A stretch of 64,000 nucleotides of DNA from Peptococcus niger (GTDB lineage: Bacteria > Bacillota > Peptococcia > Peptococcales > Peptococcaceae). The stretch lies in assembly GCF_900101835.1 (NCBI RefSeq), contig NZ_FNAF01000010.1, positions 1 through 64,000 of the forward strand, in the 5' to 3' direction. Shown in pieces: positions 51,620 to 61,471 of the stretch; within the stretch, counting starts at the first letter, position 1; every line of letters starts with the position of its first letter. The notes beneath the pieces are model-generated. The model saw only the letters and a program-made list of their open reading frames with translations, made no database searches and had not been told where the DNA came from. The position numbers and the translations under genes were made by a program.

Positions 51620-52685
51620 GGGCTGCCTCATCCAGTTGGCGCGCCTGGTTGGTGGAAACCAAGGCATCAATCAGCTCGGTCAGATGACCATCCAATACCT
51701 GGTCCAACTTATGTAGGGTCAAGTTGATCCGGTGATCGGTGATCCGCCCTTGGGGGAAGTTATAGGTGCGGATCCGTTCGCTCCGGTCTCCGGAGCCGAT
51801 CATGGAGCGACGGGCTTCAGCTTCTGCGCCGTGCTGTTCGGCCATTACTTTTTCATAAAGGCGGCTTTTTAACACCTTCAGCGCCTTTTCCTTGTTCATC
51901 TGCTGGGATTTTTCATCCTGGCAGCTGACCACAATCCCGGACGGTTCATGGGTGACGCGAACGGCGCTCTGGGTGGTGTTAACACTCTGCCCGCCCGGCC
52001 CGGAGGAACAAAAGACGTCTACACGCACATCGTTCATATCCAGGTCCACTTCCACGTCTTCAGCTTCCGGCAGCACAGCAACCGTTGCCGCGCTGGTATG
52101 AATGCGGCCACCGCTTTCCGTTGCCGGGACCCGCTGCACCCGATGAACGCCGCCCTCAAATTTCAATTTTGAATAGGCCCCCTTGCCGACAATCATAAAG
52201 GTAATTTCTTTATAACCACCGCCATCGGTCATGTTAGAGTTCATAATGTCCACTTTCCAGCCGCAATCCTCTGCATACCTGGCATACATCCGGAAAAGAT
52301 CGCTGGCAAAGAGAGCCGCCTCATCCCCACCGGTACCGGCGCGAATTTCCATGATAACGTTGCGTTCATCATTGGGATCCTTGGGCAAGAGCAGGACATT
52401 TATTTTTTCTTCCAAGGCCTGAATCTGATCGTTCAAGCTGTGCAACTCTTCCTTGGCCATTTCGACCATGTCCGGATCGTCTTCAGCCTCAATGATTTCT
52501 TTGGTATCTTCTTTTTCGCTCAATAAAGCGCTGTAAGCCCGCCAGGCCATCACCACATCTTCAAGGTCGGCACGGGCTTTAGCGGTTTTGCGAAATTCCT
52601 CTTGATTAGCCAGGAGGGCCGGGTCGGCCATGGCCAGATTAAGCTCTTCAAAACGTTTATCTAATGCAGGAAGTTGTTCAAACAT
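51609..52685 (-). CDS. prfA: Peptide chain release factor 1
   Basis: Recognises UAA and UAG stop codons and triggers peptide release. The ATG at 52685 ([15 protein letters not shown]) follows AAGGAG and gives 358 residues, the usual length. The GGQ motif is in [20 protein letters not shown]; the codon-recognition loop region reads [18 protein letters not shown], carrying the PxT motif (PAT). C-terminal [18 protein letters not shown] is conserved. Upstream of prmC in the same transcript. Confidence 0.97.
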   Translation of the reverse strand: MFEQLPALDKRFEELNLAMADPALLANQEEFRKTAKARADLEDVVMAWRAYSALLSEKEDTKEIIEAEDDPDMVEMAKEELHSLNDQIQALEEKINVLLLPKDPNDERNVIMEIRAGTGGDEAALFASDLFRMYARYAEDCGWKVDIMNSNMTDGGGYKEITFMIVGKGAYSKLKFEGGVHRVQRVPATESGGRIHTSAATVAVLPEAEDVEVDLDMNDVRVDVFCSSGPGGQSVNTTQSAVRVTHEPSGIVVSCQDEKSQQMNKEKALKVLKSRLYEKVMAEQHGAEAEARRSMIGSGDRSERIRTYNFPQGRITDHRINLTLHKLDQVLDGHLTELIDALVSTNQARQLDEAARDL

Positions 52686-52712
52686 GGTCGTCTCCTTTTG
52701 AGCTGATGGTTT

Positions 52713-52745
52713 ACAAAAGAATGCCCCTGACAAGTCCAGGGGCAT
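52713..52745 (-). terminator. Terminator after the siroheme reductase gene
   Basis: Minus strand: perfect 9-bp stem ATGCCCCTG / CAGGGGCAT with a 7-base loop, then TCTTTT. It separates the reductase operon from prfA; no clear promoter for prfA is visible in the remaining 27 bases, so read-through may drive prfA. Confidence 0.8.
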
Positions 52746-52780
52746 ATCTATTTTACGCGTATTATTCGCTCTTGGCAAGC

Positions 52781-54247
52781 CTAGGCCTTGTAGGTCTCAA
52801 CCAAGGCCTTTAAAGCGTCGGCGTGATTGACAACAAACTGTTCCCAGGGTTCACCTGAATCCTTTTGCTGAGCAATCAAATCAGTGAGGAAGGCCTCTAC
52901 ATCCTTAACGGAAAGGCTGCCGATGTTTTCACCGATAATGGCACCGGCCGCATCGCGGCAAGCTGACCCGCCAATGACCACTTCATAAATATCGTTGGCA
53001 AAATCATTATGATCAGACTTTTTGCCCCAGAAGCCCAAGGGCTTTACCTGATGACCGGAGCAAGAATTCATGCAACCGGAAATGCCGATTTCAGGCAGCT
53101 CTTCCGCATTAAAGCGGCGCAGCACGGCACTTAAAGCCGAGTTATGGGCCAGGCCGAACCGGCAAAGGTCAGCACCAACACAGGCAATGTGAGACTGGGC
53201 CGCCCCGATGCCGAATTTTTCCATCAGAGGGGCCAAGGCATCCAAGAGCGCCAAAGCGTCATCGCCTGCCAAATCGCGGACCACCACTGCCTGGTCTGCA
53301 GCCAAGGCAAGTTCCGGACGGTATTCCAAGTAATTGACAAAATCATCCAGGGCCGCTACAAACTCATTCGGTACGATACCGGCGGGAATTGGCAGGTAAA
53401 GGCTGTAAATCCCTTCAAAACGCGTGGCCCGCAAGTTGGGGTGGTTGGCGTCAATCCCTTCCCCCCAATCCCGCTTGCGCAGGGCATTTTGCGGCAGACC
53501 GGTCAAATTTTTTGCCTTAACGTCATCATAAGCCTTATGAAAGGCGGCGACAAAAGCTTCCTCGCCCATTTTGCGAATGGCAAAACGCATCCGTTTTTTA
53601 CCGACCTTGCTCTCTGCAAATAAATCAATGAACACCTGCGCATAAGCCTCCATGACGCGCAAGATATCCCCTGCCGGAACAAAGTCTAACAGCTGGGCAG
53701 CCAGACGCGGCATGGCCCCTAAGCTACCCCCACCAACGACGGCAAAACCGGGTTCACCCTTATCATTGCGTTTGGCAATGAAGCCCAGATCCGCATAGGA
53801 CACCGTTTCCAGAGCACCCGGTGATGATGTCATAGATGTTTTTAATTTACCCGGCACCTGGGCAGCCCGTCCCAGGCCACTGCTTTGCCAATCACTGATC
53901 GCCAAGGCATAGGGATAAATGTCAAAAACTTCATCACTGCGCAAACCGGAATCCCAATTGATGACAATATCTCCTTTTTTACCAACCGGCTGAAATCCGG
54001 CTTCCGTTAAACGCGACAAGAGTTTTTCAGCCAAGGCTTTATCGGCGCCGTAAATGCGCGCGTTTTGACGTGTGGTAATGCGCAAATCCAAGTCCGGATA
54101 ATCGTCCAAAATCTGCCGCAGGGTATGCCATTGGCTAACGGACATCCGGCCGGCAGCCAAATGTGCCCGCACGACCACGTGCTCCGCATCCCGTTCCCAA
54201 TACGTCCCCGGCAGGGTCGGCGCATCGTATCGATTTTCTTGTGTCAT
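52781..54247 (-). CDS. Siroheme [4Fe-4S] nitrite/sulfite reductase family protein
   Basis: 488 residues of the NirA/CysI-type family: two ferredoxin-like half domains and two siroheme domains in tandem. The cluster-binding cysteines are CVGADLC (Cx5C) and GCMNSC (Cx3C) near the end of the second siroheme half, and the first half holds [10 protein letters not shown]. It could reduce sulfite to sulfide or nitrite to ammonia; ferredoxin is the likely donor in an anaerobe. A PFOR is in the same window, and cysK plus iscSU, which use sulfide or cysteine, lie nearby. ATGA overlap with the GNAT gene. No siroheme genes are visible. Confidence 0.88.
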   Translation of the reverse strand: MTQENRYDAPTLPGTYWERDAEHVVVRAHLAAGRMSVSQWHTLRQILDDYPDLDLRITTRQNARIYGADKALAEKLLSRLTEAGFQPVGKKGDIVINWDSGLRSDEVFDIYPYALAISDWQSSGLGRAAQVPGKLKTSMTSSPGALETVSYADLGFIAKRNDKGEPGFAVVGGGSLGAMPRLAAQLLDFVPAGDILRVMEAYAQVFIDLFAESKVGKKRMRFAIRKMGEEAFVAAFHKAYDDVKAKNLTGLPQNALRKRDWGEGIDANHPNLRATRFEGIYSLYLPIPAGIVPNEFVAALDDFVNYLEYRPELALAADQAVVVRDLAGDDALALLDALAPLMEKFGIGAAQSHIACVGADLCRFGLAHNSALSAVLRRFNAEELPEIGISGCMNSCSGHQVKPLGFWGKKSDHNDFANDIYEVVIGGSACRDAAGAIIGENIGSLSVKDVEAFLTDLIAQQKDSGEPWEQFVVNHADALKALVETYKA

Positions 54248-54876
54248 TTGCTCCTCCTCATGGGCTTTTGCTCCAACTCACTTACAAATGTTCTGCTTGC
54301 CACCGTTAAGATGTGGTCTACTGTGTCTTTTGTCACTCTATCAATGGGGATAAAGGGCGCCGGTGGAATCGGATGATCGCCAATATGGCGTTCAAATAGG
54401 ACTAAATCCAGCCAAGCGCCTCGCTTGTAGGCCACTTTCGTGTACCTGGCAATCGGTGTAAAGCCCAGGCCATAGTGCAAGCCGGCGCTCGGCTCATTGT
54501 CCCTCACAATCATGCCATAAACGGTTTGAACATGCTGGTACTCCAGCAGTTGAATCACCGTTCCGTATAAAAGTTTACCCAAGCCGTAACCGGACCAATC
54601 GTCATCCAGGTAAATGGACAACTCTGCACTCCAATCATAGGCCGGCCGGTCGCGATGACGATGGGCATAGGCATAGCCACATATTTCATCGCCCACTTCC
54701 GCAACGACGTATGGATATTGGTCAATAATGGCCGCCACACGCGCCTGAAAGGCAGCAGACGTTGGCACTTCTTCCTCGGTGGTCAGCCAGGTCATGCTAA
54801 TATAGGGGCGGTAAATATCCAGCAATGCATCGCTGTCCGCCAGCCTTGCCAACCGTATGCGAGCGATATCTTTCAT
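54244..54876 (-). CDS. GNAT-family N-acetyltransferase (phosphinothricin acetyltransferase-like)
   Basis: 210 residues; an acetyl-CoA-dependent GNAT fold. The acetyl-CoA loop is WSGYGLGKLLYGTVIQLL, preceded by AELSIYLDDD and followed by GMIVRDNEPSAGLHYGLGFTPIA, the typical PAT/YncA ending. The start (DIARIRLARLADSDALLDIY) matches this subgroup. The substrate is unknown; amino-acid analogues such as methionine sulfone are common for relatives. AAGGAG lies at a long spacing before the ATG. Its stop overlaps the start of the reductase gene. The C-terminal 35 residues extend past the fold. Confidence 0.85.
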   Translation of the reverse strand: MKDIARIRLARLADSDALLDIYRPYISMTWLTTEEEVPTSAAFQARVAAIIDQYPYVVAEVGDEICGYAYAHRHRDRPAYDWSAELSIYLDDDWSGYGLGKLLYGTVIQLLEYQHVQTVYGMIVRDNEPSAGLHYGLGFTPIARYTKVAYKRGAWLDLVLFERHIGDHPIPPAPFIPIDRVTKDTVDHILTVASRTFVSELEQKPMRRSK

Positions 54877-54900
54877 GCCGGTTCCGACTCCTTTCGGATA

Positions 54901-55824
54901 TTAACTGCGCACCGGGGCCGGGCAGGCCTTGTTCACCGGCAGCGCGTCCGCTTCTTTTTCTGCCTGGCGAACTTTTTCCAGGGCTGTTAAGGCCACTTCC
55001 AGCATGTCTTCATCCGGTTCTGCCGTTGTCATCCGCTGGATCTGTAATCCCGGCCAAGCAATGGCCCGCACCGCCGCCGAATCCATATGGCGTCCGGTCC
55101 ACTTGAGCAGCTCGTAGCTGATGCCTGCAATCACCGGCAAGAGGACCACCCGGGAGACCAGGCGCAAGAAAATATTGTCCACCCCTGTAAAAGAGAAAAC
55201 GAAAATGCTGATGATCATAACGATAAAGAGAAAGCTGGTGCCGCAGCGGGGGTGCAACCGCGAAAAATGCGCCGCTTCACCAGGCACTAAATGAGCTCCG
55301 GCTTCATAGCAATGAATGCTCTTGTGCTCCGCACCGTGGTATTGAAAGACCCGACGAATATCCGGCATCTGGGCAATAAGAAAAATGTACAGCAAGAATA
55401 CACCGACCCGCAACACACCCTCTAAAATATTTTGTGCCAAAGTACCGCTAACGATTCCATTGGCGGCATGTGCCAGGAGCACCGGCAGAAGGAAAAATAT
55501 GCCAATGGACATGACCAAGGAAAACATGACCGTCAAGGCCATTTGCCAAGGTTTTAAGGCCTCTTCCTCTTCTGTCCCGCCACTCAAATTCACATTGGTT
55601 GACCAGCTCAGCGCCTTCATGCCGATCACGATGGACTCAACCATGTTCACGCTGCCGCGGATCAAGGGCAGTTGCAAAATCGGATGCCGGTCGCCCCAAG
55701 GAGAAATGGGTTCAACCACACTTTCAATCTGCCCGCTATCTAATCGTACGGCCATGGCCTGATGATGTTTGCCACGCATCATCACCCCTTCAATCAACGC
55801 TTGTCCGCCGTAAGATTTTTGCAT
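54901..55824 (-). CDS. DUF1385 integral membrane protein
   Basis: 307 residues. The N-terminal GGQALIEGVMMRG and the loop QYHGAEHKSIHCYEAG, with LHPRCGTSFLF, are hallmarks of the DUF1385 (YqhQ-like) family; a conserved His/Glu/Cys pattern suggests metal binding but function is unproven. About five membrane segments. In many Firmicutes this family lies directly before prfA-prmC; here the GNAT and reductase genes are placed between. AAAGGCGG precedes the ATG. Confidence 0.9.
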   Translation of the reverse strand: MQKSYGGQALIEGVMMRGKHHQAMAVRLDSGQIESVVEPISPWGDRHPILQLPLIRGSVNMVESIVIGMKALSWSTNVNLSGGTEEEEALKPWQMALTVMFSLVMSIGIFFLLPVLLAHAANGIVSGTLAQNILEGVLRVGVFLLYIFLIAQMPDIRRVFQYHGAEHKSIHCYEAGAHLVPGEAAHFSRLHPRCGTSFLFIVMIISIFVFSFTGVDNIFLRLVSRVVLLPVIAGISYELLKWTGRHMDSAAVRAIAWPGLQIQRMTTAEPDEDMLEVALTALEKVRQAEKEADALPVNKACPAPVRS

Positions 55825-55856
55825 AAAAACCGCCTTTCATCTGTCTTGCAATCTGG

Positions 55857-57749
55857 TCAGTCCACGGCAATCAATTGCCGGGCTCCGGGAATTTTTAATC
55901 CCCAGTGGTAGAAATTGGCCACCAGCTGGATGGTTTCAGCACCATTCGGTCGTTTTTCCGCTTCTGAGAAATAGGGGGCCAGGTCTTCTGTCAAAATCCC
56001 TTTCTGACTTAAATACCCCCTGTAGGTATCAAAATCATCCGGCAGGGAGACGCCCTCAAGCTGTGCCGCGGCCCGGGCCATCGTCCCAATGACTTGGCGT
56101 ACTGGAGGATCATCGTTCACTTGAATTGCCGGCTCCGGCGGAAAACCGAGTTTGCGCAAAGAACCGTTGAGCATATTCTGATAGCGATTTTTACTCAAGG
56201 GTTCATCCAGCTCGTAATTGTTGTCATATCCGCCGCCCAAAAAGCCTAGACTGCGGAGCGTTTTAAGGCCCGGATAGGCCCAGTTGTCCATAACCGCTTC
56301 TTTTGTCTGCTGGTGGTTCAAATTGACCCCTTGATCTCTTAACCGTTTCTGTAAGGTCTTAATGTCTGCCTCACTGTAGCATAGTTCACGCGGCGTCAGT
56401 TTTTTCTCTCTGGCCAGGGCAGCTGCTGCACCGGCCGCTTGTCCGCAGGCCATCCCGGTCGGTACGATGCGCGCACTGCCGGCTGCCATAGAGCGGAAAC
56501 CGGCGCTGCGCCCGACAACGAAAAGATGGTCAACTTTTTTCGGCACCAAGGATTTAAGCCCAATACCGTACTGGTCCGGGAAGCCGACAACAATGCCGAA
56601 AGACTGGGTCTTGGTCGGTTGAACATCTACCGGGTAGCTCGTCACGGCAATCATATCCGGCTGAGGCCGGTTTTCCAGCACATCGTCAACGGTCAACATA
56701 TATTCACAATCAATATGGCGGCTCTCCCGCACGTACAATTCTTTTGCGGTCGTGGCCAACTCAGCCTTTTCAAAGCCGACACAGGTTTTCTTCAAATAAG
56801 GGACAATCCGCTCCAATTCTTTTTTACCACGGGCAATGCCGTCGGCCCGACTTTTGGGATCCAGCGGATTGACATCAAATATGATCAAAGCATTGAACAA
56901 GACCGTTCCATTTTCCTGGCGGCTCATATTGAATCCGCGCAGGCGAATGGCGTCATTGCTCGGCTTGTAGTCATAGCCTTCCCGAAGATAGCCCCAGGCT
57001 AAGTTATCCTTGGCGCCCATGTCCGTTGAACCGCCGGTGACTTCCCCCTTGGCCCTCTGCACGTTCAGGTGACGTGTGATCTTATCCCAGTTCAGCCCTT
57101 TCAGACCGAAGACCAGGGTCACCCCCATGGCCCGGTCTTTTTCACCGATGTCTTCCCCGGCATAGGTGTAAGGCGCACCGGCTGCAGCGGCAACATCCGC
57201 ATCGGTGGTGGCATCAATAATAACATCTCCACGATAAGTCTTATCTTTGCCGTCTTCTTTGACGGTGACGCCACGCAAAATATTGCCATCCATCAGGGGC
57301 TTATCAAATTGACTGTTCATCCGCAGGGTTAAATTTTCTTCCGCTTGAACCATATCTAAAAAAGTTTTATGAGCTTTTTCCAGGTCAAATCCGGACCCGC
57401 CGACCGCTTTGAAAAATTCATCGTAAATGCCATAGACCAATTGCTTGCCAGCACGTGTTTCCGGCACGTCAATAAAATTCAACTCACCGTCCGTATACAA
57501 ACCGCCAAGCTGGTCAGATGCGCACAAGAGAAGGGTTTGTTGCCCGTTACGAGCCGCTGATACGGCTGCGGAAATCCCTTCCGGATCCCCGCCGACAACA
57601 ATCACATCGTAATTGGAGGCCACTTTTTTGGCATTCGTCACCCCAGAGGCACTCGATTCCTGGTCACCGCTCTTGCCCAAAGAGCAACCGGTCACCAGCA
57701 GCGACGCCATAAGTAACAAGGCTAGGGCACTGGTTAAACGTTTTTTCAT
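55857..57749 (-). CDS. FAD-dependent oxidoreductase, secreted lipoprotein
   Basis: 630 residues from the ATG at 57749, which forms ATGA with the racemase stop; a TTG two codons earlier is less likely. The N terminus is a lipoprotein signal (KKRLTSALALLLMASLLVTGC, lipobox LVTG with Cys22). Next comes an FAD-binding region (YDVIVVGGDPEGISAAVSAA) and DVIIDATTDADVAAAAGAPY, typical of the FAD_oxidored family. Later VVGRSAGFRSMAAGSARIVPTGMACGQAAGAAAAL completes the FAD site. Exported flavin enzymes anchored to the membrane in anaerobes often use extracellular electron carriers or reduce small acids; the substrate is not known here. Next to an aspartate racemase. Confidence 0.85.
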   Translation of the reverse strand: MKKRLTSALALLLMASLLVTGCSLGKSGDQESSASGVTNAKKVASNYDVIVVGGDPEGISAAVSAARNGQQTLLLCASDQLGGLYTDGELNFIDVPETRAGKQLVYGIYDEFFKAVGGSGFDLEKAHKTFLDMVQAEENLTLRMNSQFDKPLMDGNILRGVTVKEDGKDKTYRGDVIIDATTDADVAAAAGAPYTYAGEDIGEKDRAMGVTLVFGLKGLNWDKITRHLNVQRAKGEVTGGSTDMGAKDNLAWGYLREGYDYKPSNDAIRLRGFNMSRQENGTVLFNALIIFDVNPLDPKSRADGIARGKKELERIVPYLKKTCVGFEKAELATTAKELYVRESRHIDCEYMLTVDDVLENRPQPDMIAVTSYPVDVQPTKTQSFGIVVGFPDQYGIGLKSLVPKKVDHLFVVGRSAGFRSMAAGSARIVPTGMACGQAAGAAAALAREKKLTPRELCYSEADIKTLQKRLRDQGVNLNHQQTKEAVMDNWAYPGLKTLRSLGFLGGGYDNNYELDEPLSKNRYQNMLNGSLRKLGFPPEPAIQVNDDPPVRQVIGTMARAAAQLEGVSLPDDFDTYRGYLSQKGILTEDLAPYFSEAEKRPNGAETIQLVANFYHWGLKIPGARQLIAVD

Positions 57750-58486
57750 CTGCAATTGACTCCTTTCACATTTAAGGCGGCAGCGGTCATGGGTTTTCCA
57801 CTGCGCCGCACCGTCTCCAACGCCAGGACGTCAATCGAATCAATAACATCTTCATCCGGCAATTGTAAGTCATGCTTTAAAACAGATAATTCCGTACAGC
57901 CTAAAATCAAACATGTGGCGCCCTTGCTGCGCAAGTGGTCGGCCACCTCTTCAAATTCCGCTAAAGAAACCGGGCGTCCGGCTTTGATGCCATCGTAAAT
58001 AATGTGCATCAGCTTGGCCTGCATCTCAGGCGAAGCCGTCACCCAACTGCAGCCTGTTTCTTCGGCAGCCTTTTGATAGCTCTGTGTCATGATTGTCCCG
58101 TCAGTGGCCATGATGCCGATGCAAAGCGGCGCCTTAGCCGCACAAGCAGCGTACCGCAAGGTTTCCCGCACAATATTGACGACCGGAATATCCACAGCCG
58201 ATTGGATGTCTTCATAGAAATAGTGGGCTGTATTGCAGGGAATGACAATAAAGCGACACCCTTGCGCCGCCAATTCATGCGCATCTTCAATCATCAAAGG
58301 CAGGGGGTCCTTATCGGAAGCCCCTGAAATATACGCTGTGCGATCGCCGATGGTGCAGTGGTTGAAAATAAGCATATTGATATGCGCCTGATCGCAATCA
58401 GCTTCTGTAAAATCAATCACCCGCTCCATAAAGTAAGCCGTCGCAGCCGGGCCCAGCCCGCCAATAACCCCTACAGCATCCCGCAT
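57746..58486 (-). CDS. Aspartate/glutamate racemase family protein
   Basis: Cofactor-independent racemase, 246 residues. The two catalytic cysteines lie in VIPCNTAHYF and LILGCTELSVL; the start VGVIGGLGPAATAYFMERVI is typical of aspartate racemases (and also broad-specificity amino acid racemases). AAGGAGG precedes the ATG and a good promoter lies upstream. It is first in a unit with the FAD lipoprotein, DUF1385, GNAT and reductase genes, since no terminator separates these. Confidence 0.9.
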   Translation of the reverse strand: MRDAVGVIGGLGPAATAYFMERVIDFTEADCDQAHINMLIFNHCTIGDRTAYISGASDKDPLPLMIEDAHELAAQGCRFIVIPCNTAHYFYEDIQSAVDIPVVNIVRETLRYAACAAKAPLCIGIMATDGTIMTQSYQKAAEETGCSWVTASPEMQAKLMHIIYDGIKAGRPVSLAEFEEVADHLRSKGATCLILGCTELSVLKHDLQLPDEDVIDSIDVLALETVRRSGKPMTAAALNVKGVNCR

Positions 58487-58540
58487 AACGTTTCCTCCTT
58501 AAAAGTCGGAACAACCGCCATTATTTTTTATACCCTCAAT

Positions 58541-58569
58541 ATTGTATAAGTGGAAAGCCTATCCGTCAA
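58541..58569 (-). promoter_or_regulatory. Promoter of the racemase operon
   Basis: Minus strand: -35 TTGACG (58564-58569), 17-base spacer, -10 TACAAT (58541-58546). It lies just after the iscU terminator and 55 bases before the racemase start. Confidence 0.75.
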
Positions 58570-58576
58570 GCAAGGT

Positions 58577-58616
58577 AAAAAAACGTCTTTCACCGACCTA
58601 TCGGCAAAAGACGTTT
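58577..58616 (-). terminator. Terminator of iscU
   Basis: Minus strand: 10-bp stem AAACGTCTTT / AAAGACGTTT enclosing a second small hairpin (CCGA/TCGG), followed by TTTTT. 24 bases past the stop. Confidence 0.88.
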
Positions 58617-58639
58617 ACTGGTTGACGGATAAAGCTCCC

Positions 58640-59083
58640 TTAGTCCTCTTCAATGTGGTTGGTGGCTTCAATCTCTTCTTCGGTCATGAGTTTGCCAACC
58701 ATCGCTTCCCCATCTTTTCCTTGACGATTGTAATAATCCACCAGAGCCGCCTTGATGGCCTGTTCAGCCAGGACGCTGCAGTGAATTTTATTGGCCGGCA
58801 GCCCGCCCAGGGCTTCTACAACCGCAGCATTGGACAACTTAATGGCTTCTGAAATCGGGTGATGTTTAACCATTTCGGTGGCCATAGAACTGGTGGCGAT
58901 GGCCGAGCCGCAACCGAAGGTTTCAAAAGAAATATCTTCAATGATATCGTTTTCAATCTTCAGGTACATTTTCATAATATCGCCGCACTTGGCATTACCA
59001 ACTTCGCCAATGGCATTGGCATCTTCCAGGATGCCGACATTCCGCGGGTTTCTGAAGTGATCCATAACTTTATCTGTGTACAT
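58640..59083 (-). CDS. iscU: Iron-sulfur cluster assembly scaffold protein (IscU/NifU N-terminal type)
   Basis: 147 residues. Scaffold on which new [2Fe-2S]/[4Fe-4S] clusters are built from cysteine sulfur supplied by the desulfurase encoded upstream. The three conserved cysteines appear in GNAKCGD, FGCGSAIA and KIHCSVLAE, with the nearby HFRNPRNVG signature. AAGGGGAG precedes the ATG. It follows the desulfurase by 46 bases. A further C-terminal acidic stretch (EEEIEATNHIEED) is present. No iscA, hscAB or fdx is visible, as in many Firmicutes and anaerobes. Confidence 0.95.
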   Translation of the reverse strand: MYTDKVMDHFRNPRNVGILEDANAIGEVGNAKCGDIMKMYLKIENDIIEDISFETFGCGSAIATSSMATEMVKHHPISEAIKLSNAAVVEALGGLPANKIHCSVLAEQAIKAALVDYYNRQGKDGEAMVGKLMTEEEIEATNHIEED

Positions 59084-59129
59084 AATGAACTCCCCTTCCT
59101 ATGATCAACAGCGAGATAGCGCTGTTTGT

Positions 59130-60335
59130 TTACTTTTTCAGGTTATCGTCTTCCATAATCATCCGTTGGTTTACTTTATCCCAGACCGGGCTCATATTGC
59201 GCAAGCGCTCAATAATGGCCGGCACGTGCTCTAAAATGTAGTCAACTTCTTCATCCGTATTGTTTTCACTGACGGTCAGACGCAAGGACCCGTGGGCAAT
59301 GGCATGCGGCAGGCCCAGGGCCAAGAGCACGTGAGAGGGGTCAAGGGAACCGGATGTGCAAGCCGAGCCGCTGGAAGCGCAAATGCCATAAGCGTCCAGC
59401 ATCAGCAAGATGGATTCGCCTTCAATGCCTTCAAAAGACAGGTTTGCATTCCCCGGTAACCGCGGAGAACGGGTCCCGTTTAACCGCGTTGCCGGAATTT
59501 CCAGCAATCCGTCAATCAAACGGTCACGCAAGCGCTTGCAGTGTGCGCTGTTTTCTTCCATATGGGCAACCGCATCGGTAATGGCTTGGCCTAGGCCCAC
59601 GATAAAGGCCGTATTCTCTGTGCCGCCGCGGCGTCCACGTTCTTGTCCGCCCCCATGTAAGAGGTTTTCAGGCATAAGGCCCTTGCGAACATATAAAACC
59701 CCAATGCCTTTCGGCGCGTGAATTTTATGCCCGGAAAGAGACAGCATGTCAATGCCTTGTTCCTTCACATTGATGGGCACATGGCCGACGGCCTGGACCG
59801 CATCGGTGTGCAGGATAATCTTCTGTTCATGGCAGACCTCTGCAATTTCCGGAATCGGGAAAATGGTCCCAACTTCATTATTGGCATACATAATACTGAC
59901 CAGTCCGGTCTCCGGACGAATGGCACGACGAACGTCTTCCGCCGTAACCAGACCATCTTGATTGACCGGCAAGTAGGTCACCTCAAAGCCTTGCGTCTCT
60001 AAAAATTGCGCCGTGTGCAGGATCGCATGGTGCTCCACATTGGTGGTAATAATGTGCGTCTTGCCCCGTTTTTTCATCTGCACCGCATAGCCCTTTAAGG
60101 CCCAGTTATCCGATTCGGTACCGCAAGATGTAAAGAAAACTTCACGCGGTTCACAGCCCAAGGCTTCGGCCACTTGACTGCGGGCCTTGGCAATGGCCGC
60201 TTTCGGTGCTTCACTGATATGATAAAGGCTGGACGGATTTCCGTAAACCTCTTTCAAATACGGCATCATTGCTTGTAAAACGCTGTCGCTCACCGGGGTG
60301 GTGGCAGCATTATCGACATATATTGTTTTTGCCAT
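59130..60335 (-). CDS. iscS: Cysteine desulfurase, NifS/IscS type
   Basis: PLP enzyme that releases sulfane sulfur from cysteine for Fe-S clusters. 401 residues. [19 protein letters not shown] at the start, [21 protein letters not shown], the PLP-lysine in [13 protein letters not shown] (about 204) and the catalytic Cys in [12 protein letters not shown] (about 325). That active-site loop resembles the NifS group. The ribosome-binding site is weak (GGAG far from ATG), so coupling to cysK is likely; the gap is 20 bases. Supplies sulfur to the iscU scaffold. Confidence 0.96.
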   Translation of the reverse strand: MAKTIYVDNAATTPVSDSVLQAMMPYLKEVYGNPSSLYHISEAPKAAIAKARSQVAEALGCEPREVFFTSCGTESDNWALKGYAVQMKKRGKTHIITTNVEHHAILHTAQFLETQGFEVTYLPVNQDGLVTAEDVRRAIRPETGLVSIMYANNEVGTIFPIPEIAEVCHEQKIILHTDAVQAVGHVPINVKEQGIDMLSLSGHKIHAPKGIGVLYVRKGLMPENLLHGGGQERGRRGGTENTAFIVGLGQAITDAVAHMEENSAHCKRLRDRLIDGLLEIPATRLNGTRSPRLPGNANLSFEGIEGESILLMLDAYGICASSGSACTSGSLDPSHVLLALGLPHAIAHGSLRLTVSENNTDEEVDYILEHVPAIIERLRNMSPVWDKVNQRMIMEDDNLKK

Positions 60336-60355
60336 TATTTTTACACGCCCTCTCC

Positions 60356-61282
60356 TTAGTTAAAAATACCCTCCGTAGACAAATAACGATTCCCCGAATC
60401 CGGCAAAATAACAACAACCGTTTCCCCGGGGTGTGCTTGTAGATAATCCCGGCAGGCTGCTAAAGCAGCACCGGATGAAATACCGGCAAAAAGCCCTTCT
60501 GTCCGGGCCAAGAGACCGACCAAGGCCATGGCATCCTGGTCTTGCGCCGGATAAATGTCATCAATCACAGACCGGTCCAGGGCCTCCGGAATAAAACCGG
60601 CCCCAAGGCCTTGAAGGCCATGGGCCCCCGCCGGCTTACCGGACAAGACAGCAGATGTGGCCGGCTCCACTGCAATCACCTTGAGGTCAGGATAGCGCCC
60701 TTTTAAATAGCGCCCGGCACCGGATAAACTGCCGCCTGTCCCTACCCCTGCCACAAAAGCATTCGGTGTAAGTTTTTCCCTTTCTGTTTCCGCCCCTATT
60801 TCAGGGCCTGTTGTTTGATAATGATACTCCGGATTTAGCGGGTTTGAAAACTGTCCGGCGATGATGGCGCCGTCCAGCTTTTTTTGCAGGCGATCCGCTT
60901 CAGCGATGGCGCCTGTCATGCCTTCGGCACCCGGCGTCAAAACCACTTCTGCGCCATATATGGCCATCATCTTCCGCCGTTCAACGCTCATGGTTTCCGG
61001 CATAACGATGATGACTTTATACCCCAAGCGTGCCCCGATGGCCGACAAGCCGATACCGGTGTTGCCGCTGGTCGGTTCAATAATCGTTCCTCCCGGCTTT
61101 AATCGGCCGGCCCTTTCAGCGCCACGAATCATGCTTAGGGCAATGCGATCTTTCATACTGCCGGTCGGGTTGCAGAACTCGGCTTTCGCAAGGATTTTGC
61201 CGTCTACCGCTAAGGCTTTTGCCAAGGCAGACAGGTCTATCATTGGCGTCCCGCCGACCATTTCTGTTACAGATCGGAACAT
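60356..61282 (-). CDS. cysK: Cysteine synthase (O-acetylserine sulfhydrylase)
   Basis: PLP enzyme that makes cysteine from O-acetylserine and sulfide. The ATG at 61282 ([17 protein letters not shown]) follows GAGGGGG and gives 308 residues; an upstream in-frame start lacks a ribosome-binding site. PLP-lysine in [12 protein letters not shown], the phosphate cup [20 protein letters not shown] and [10 protein letters not shown] are present. First gene of cysK-iscS-iscU, so cysteine synthesis and its use for Fe-S assembly are in one transcript. A divergent MocR regulator may control it. No clear promoter was found; the -10/-35 pairs upstream are weak. Confidence 0.95.
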   Translation of the reverse strand: MFRSVTEMVGGTPMIDLSALAKALAVDGKILAKAEFCNPTGSMKDRIALSMIRGAERAGRLKPGGTIIEPTSGNTGIGLSAIGARLGYKVIIVMPETMSVERRKMMAIYGAEVVLTPGAEGMTGAIAEADRLQKKLDGAIIAGQFSNPLNPEYHYQTTGPEIGAETEREKLTPNAFVAGVGTGGSLSGAGRYLKGRYPDLKVIAVEPATSAVLSGKPAGAHGLQGLGAGFIPEALDRSVIDDIYPAQDQDAMALVGLLARTEGLFAGISSGAALAACRDYLQAHPGETVVVILPDSGNRYLSTEGIFN

Positions 61283-61329
61283 TGATAAGCCCCCTCTAAG
61301 TTCTTCTAATGAGTATGTAACCCTTAACA

Positions 61330-61346
61330 CCTAGCTTTAAACTAGG
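61330..61346. promoter_or_regulatory. Palindrome in the cysK/MocR intergenic region
   Basis: CCTAG-CTTTAAA-CTAGG: 5-base arms around a central AT core, lying 48 bases upstream of the cysK start. In a divergent intergenic region with a transcription factor gene it is a natural operator candidate. Confidence 0.4.
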
Positions 61347-61403
61347 AATTGTTCTTTTGTACTATTTTTTTATACCCGGCCATCCTGTATTTTATACATC
61401 AGC

Positions 61404-61432
61404 TTGTCTTTTATTTTTCCCCTTGCTACACT
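61404..61432 (+). promoter_or_regulatory. Promoter of the MocR-type regulator gene
   Basis: -35 TTGTCT (61404-61409), 17-base spacer, -10 TACACT (61427-61432) with TG extension, 40 bases before the ATG. Confidence 0.55.
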
Positions 61433-61471
61433 GATGATAAGGTGTAACGAAGAAGGAAAAGAAAGGAGCAG

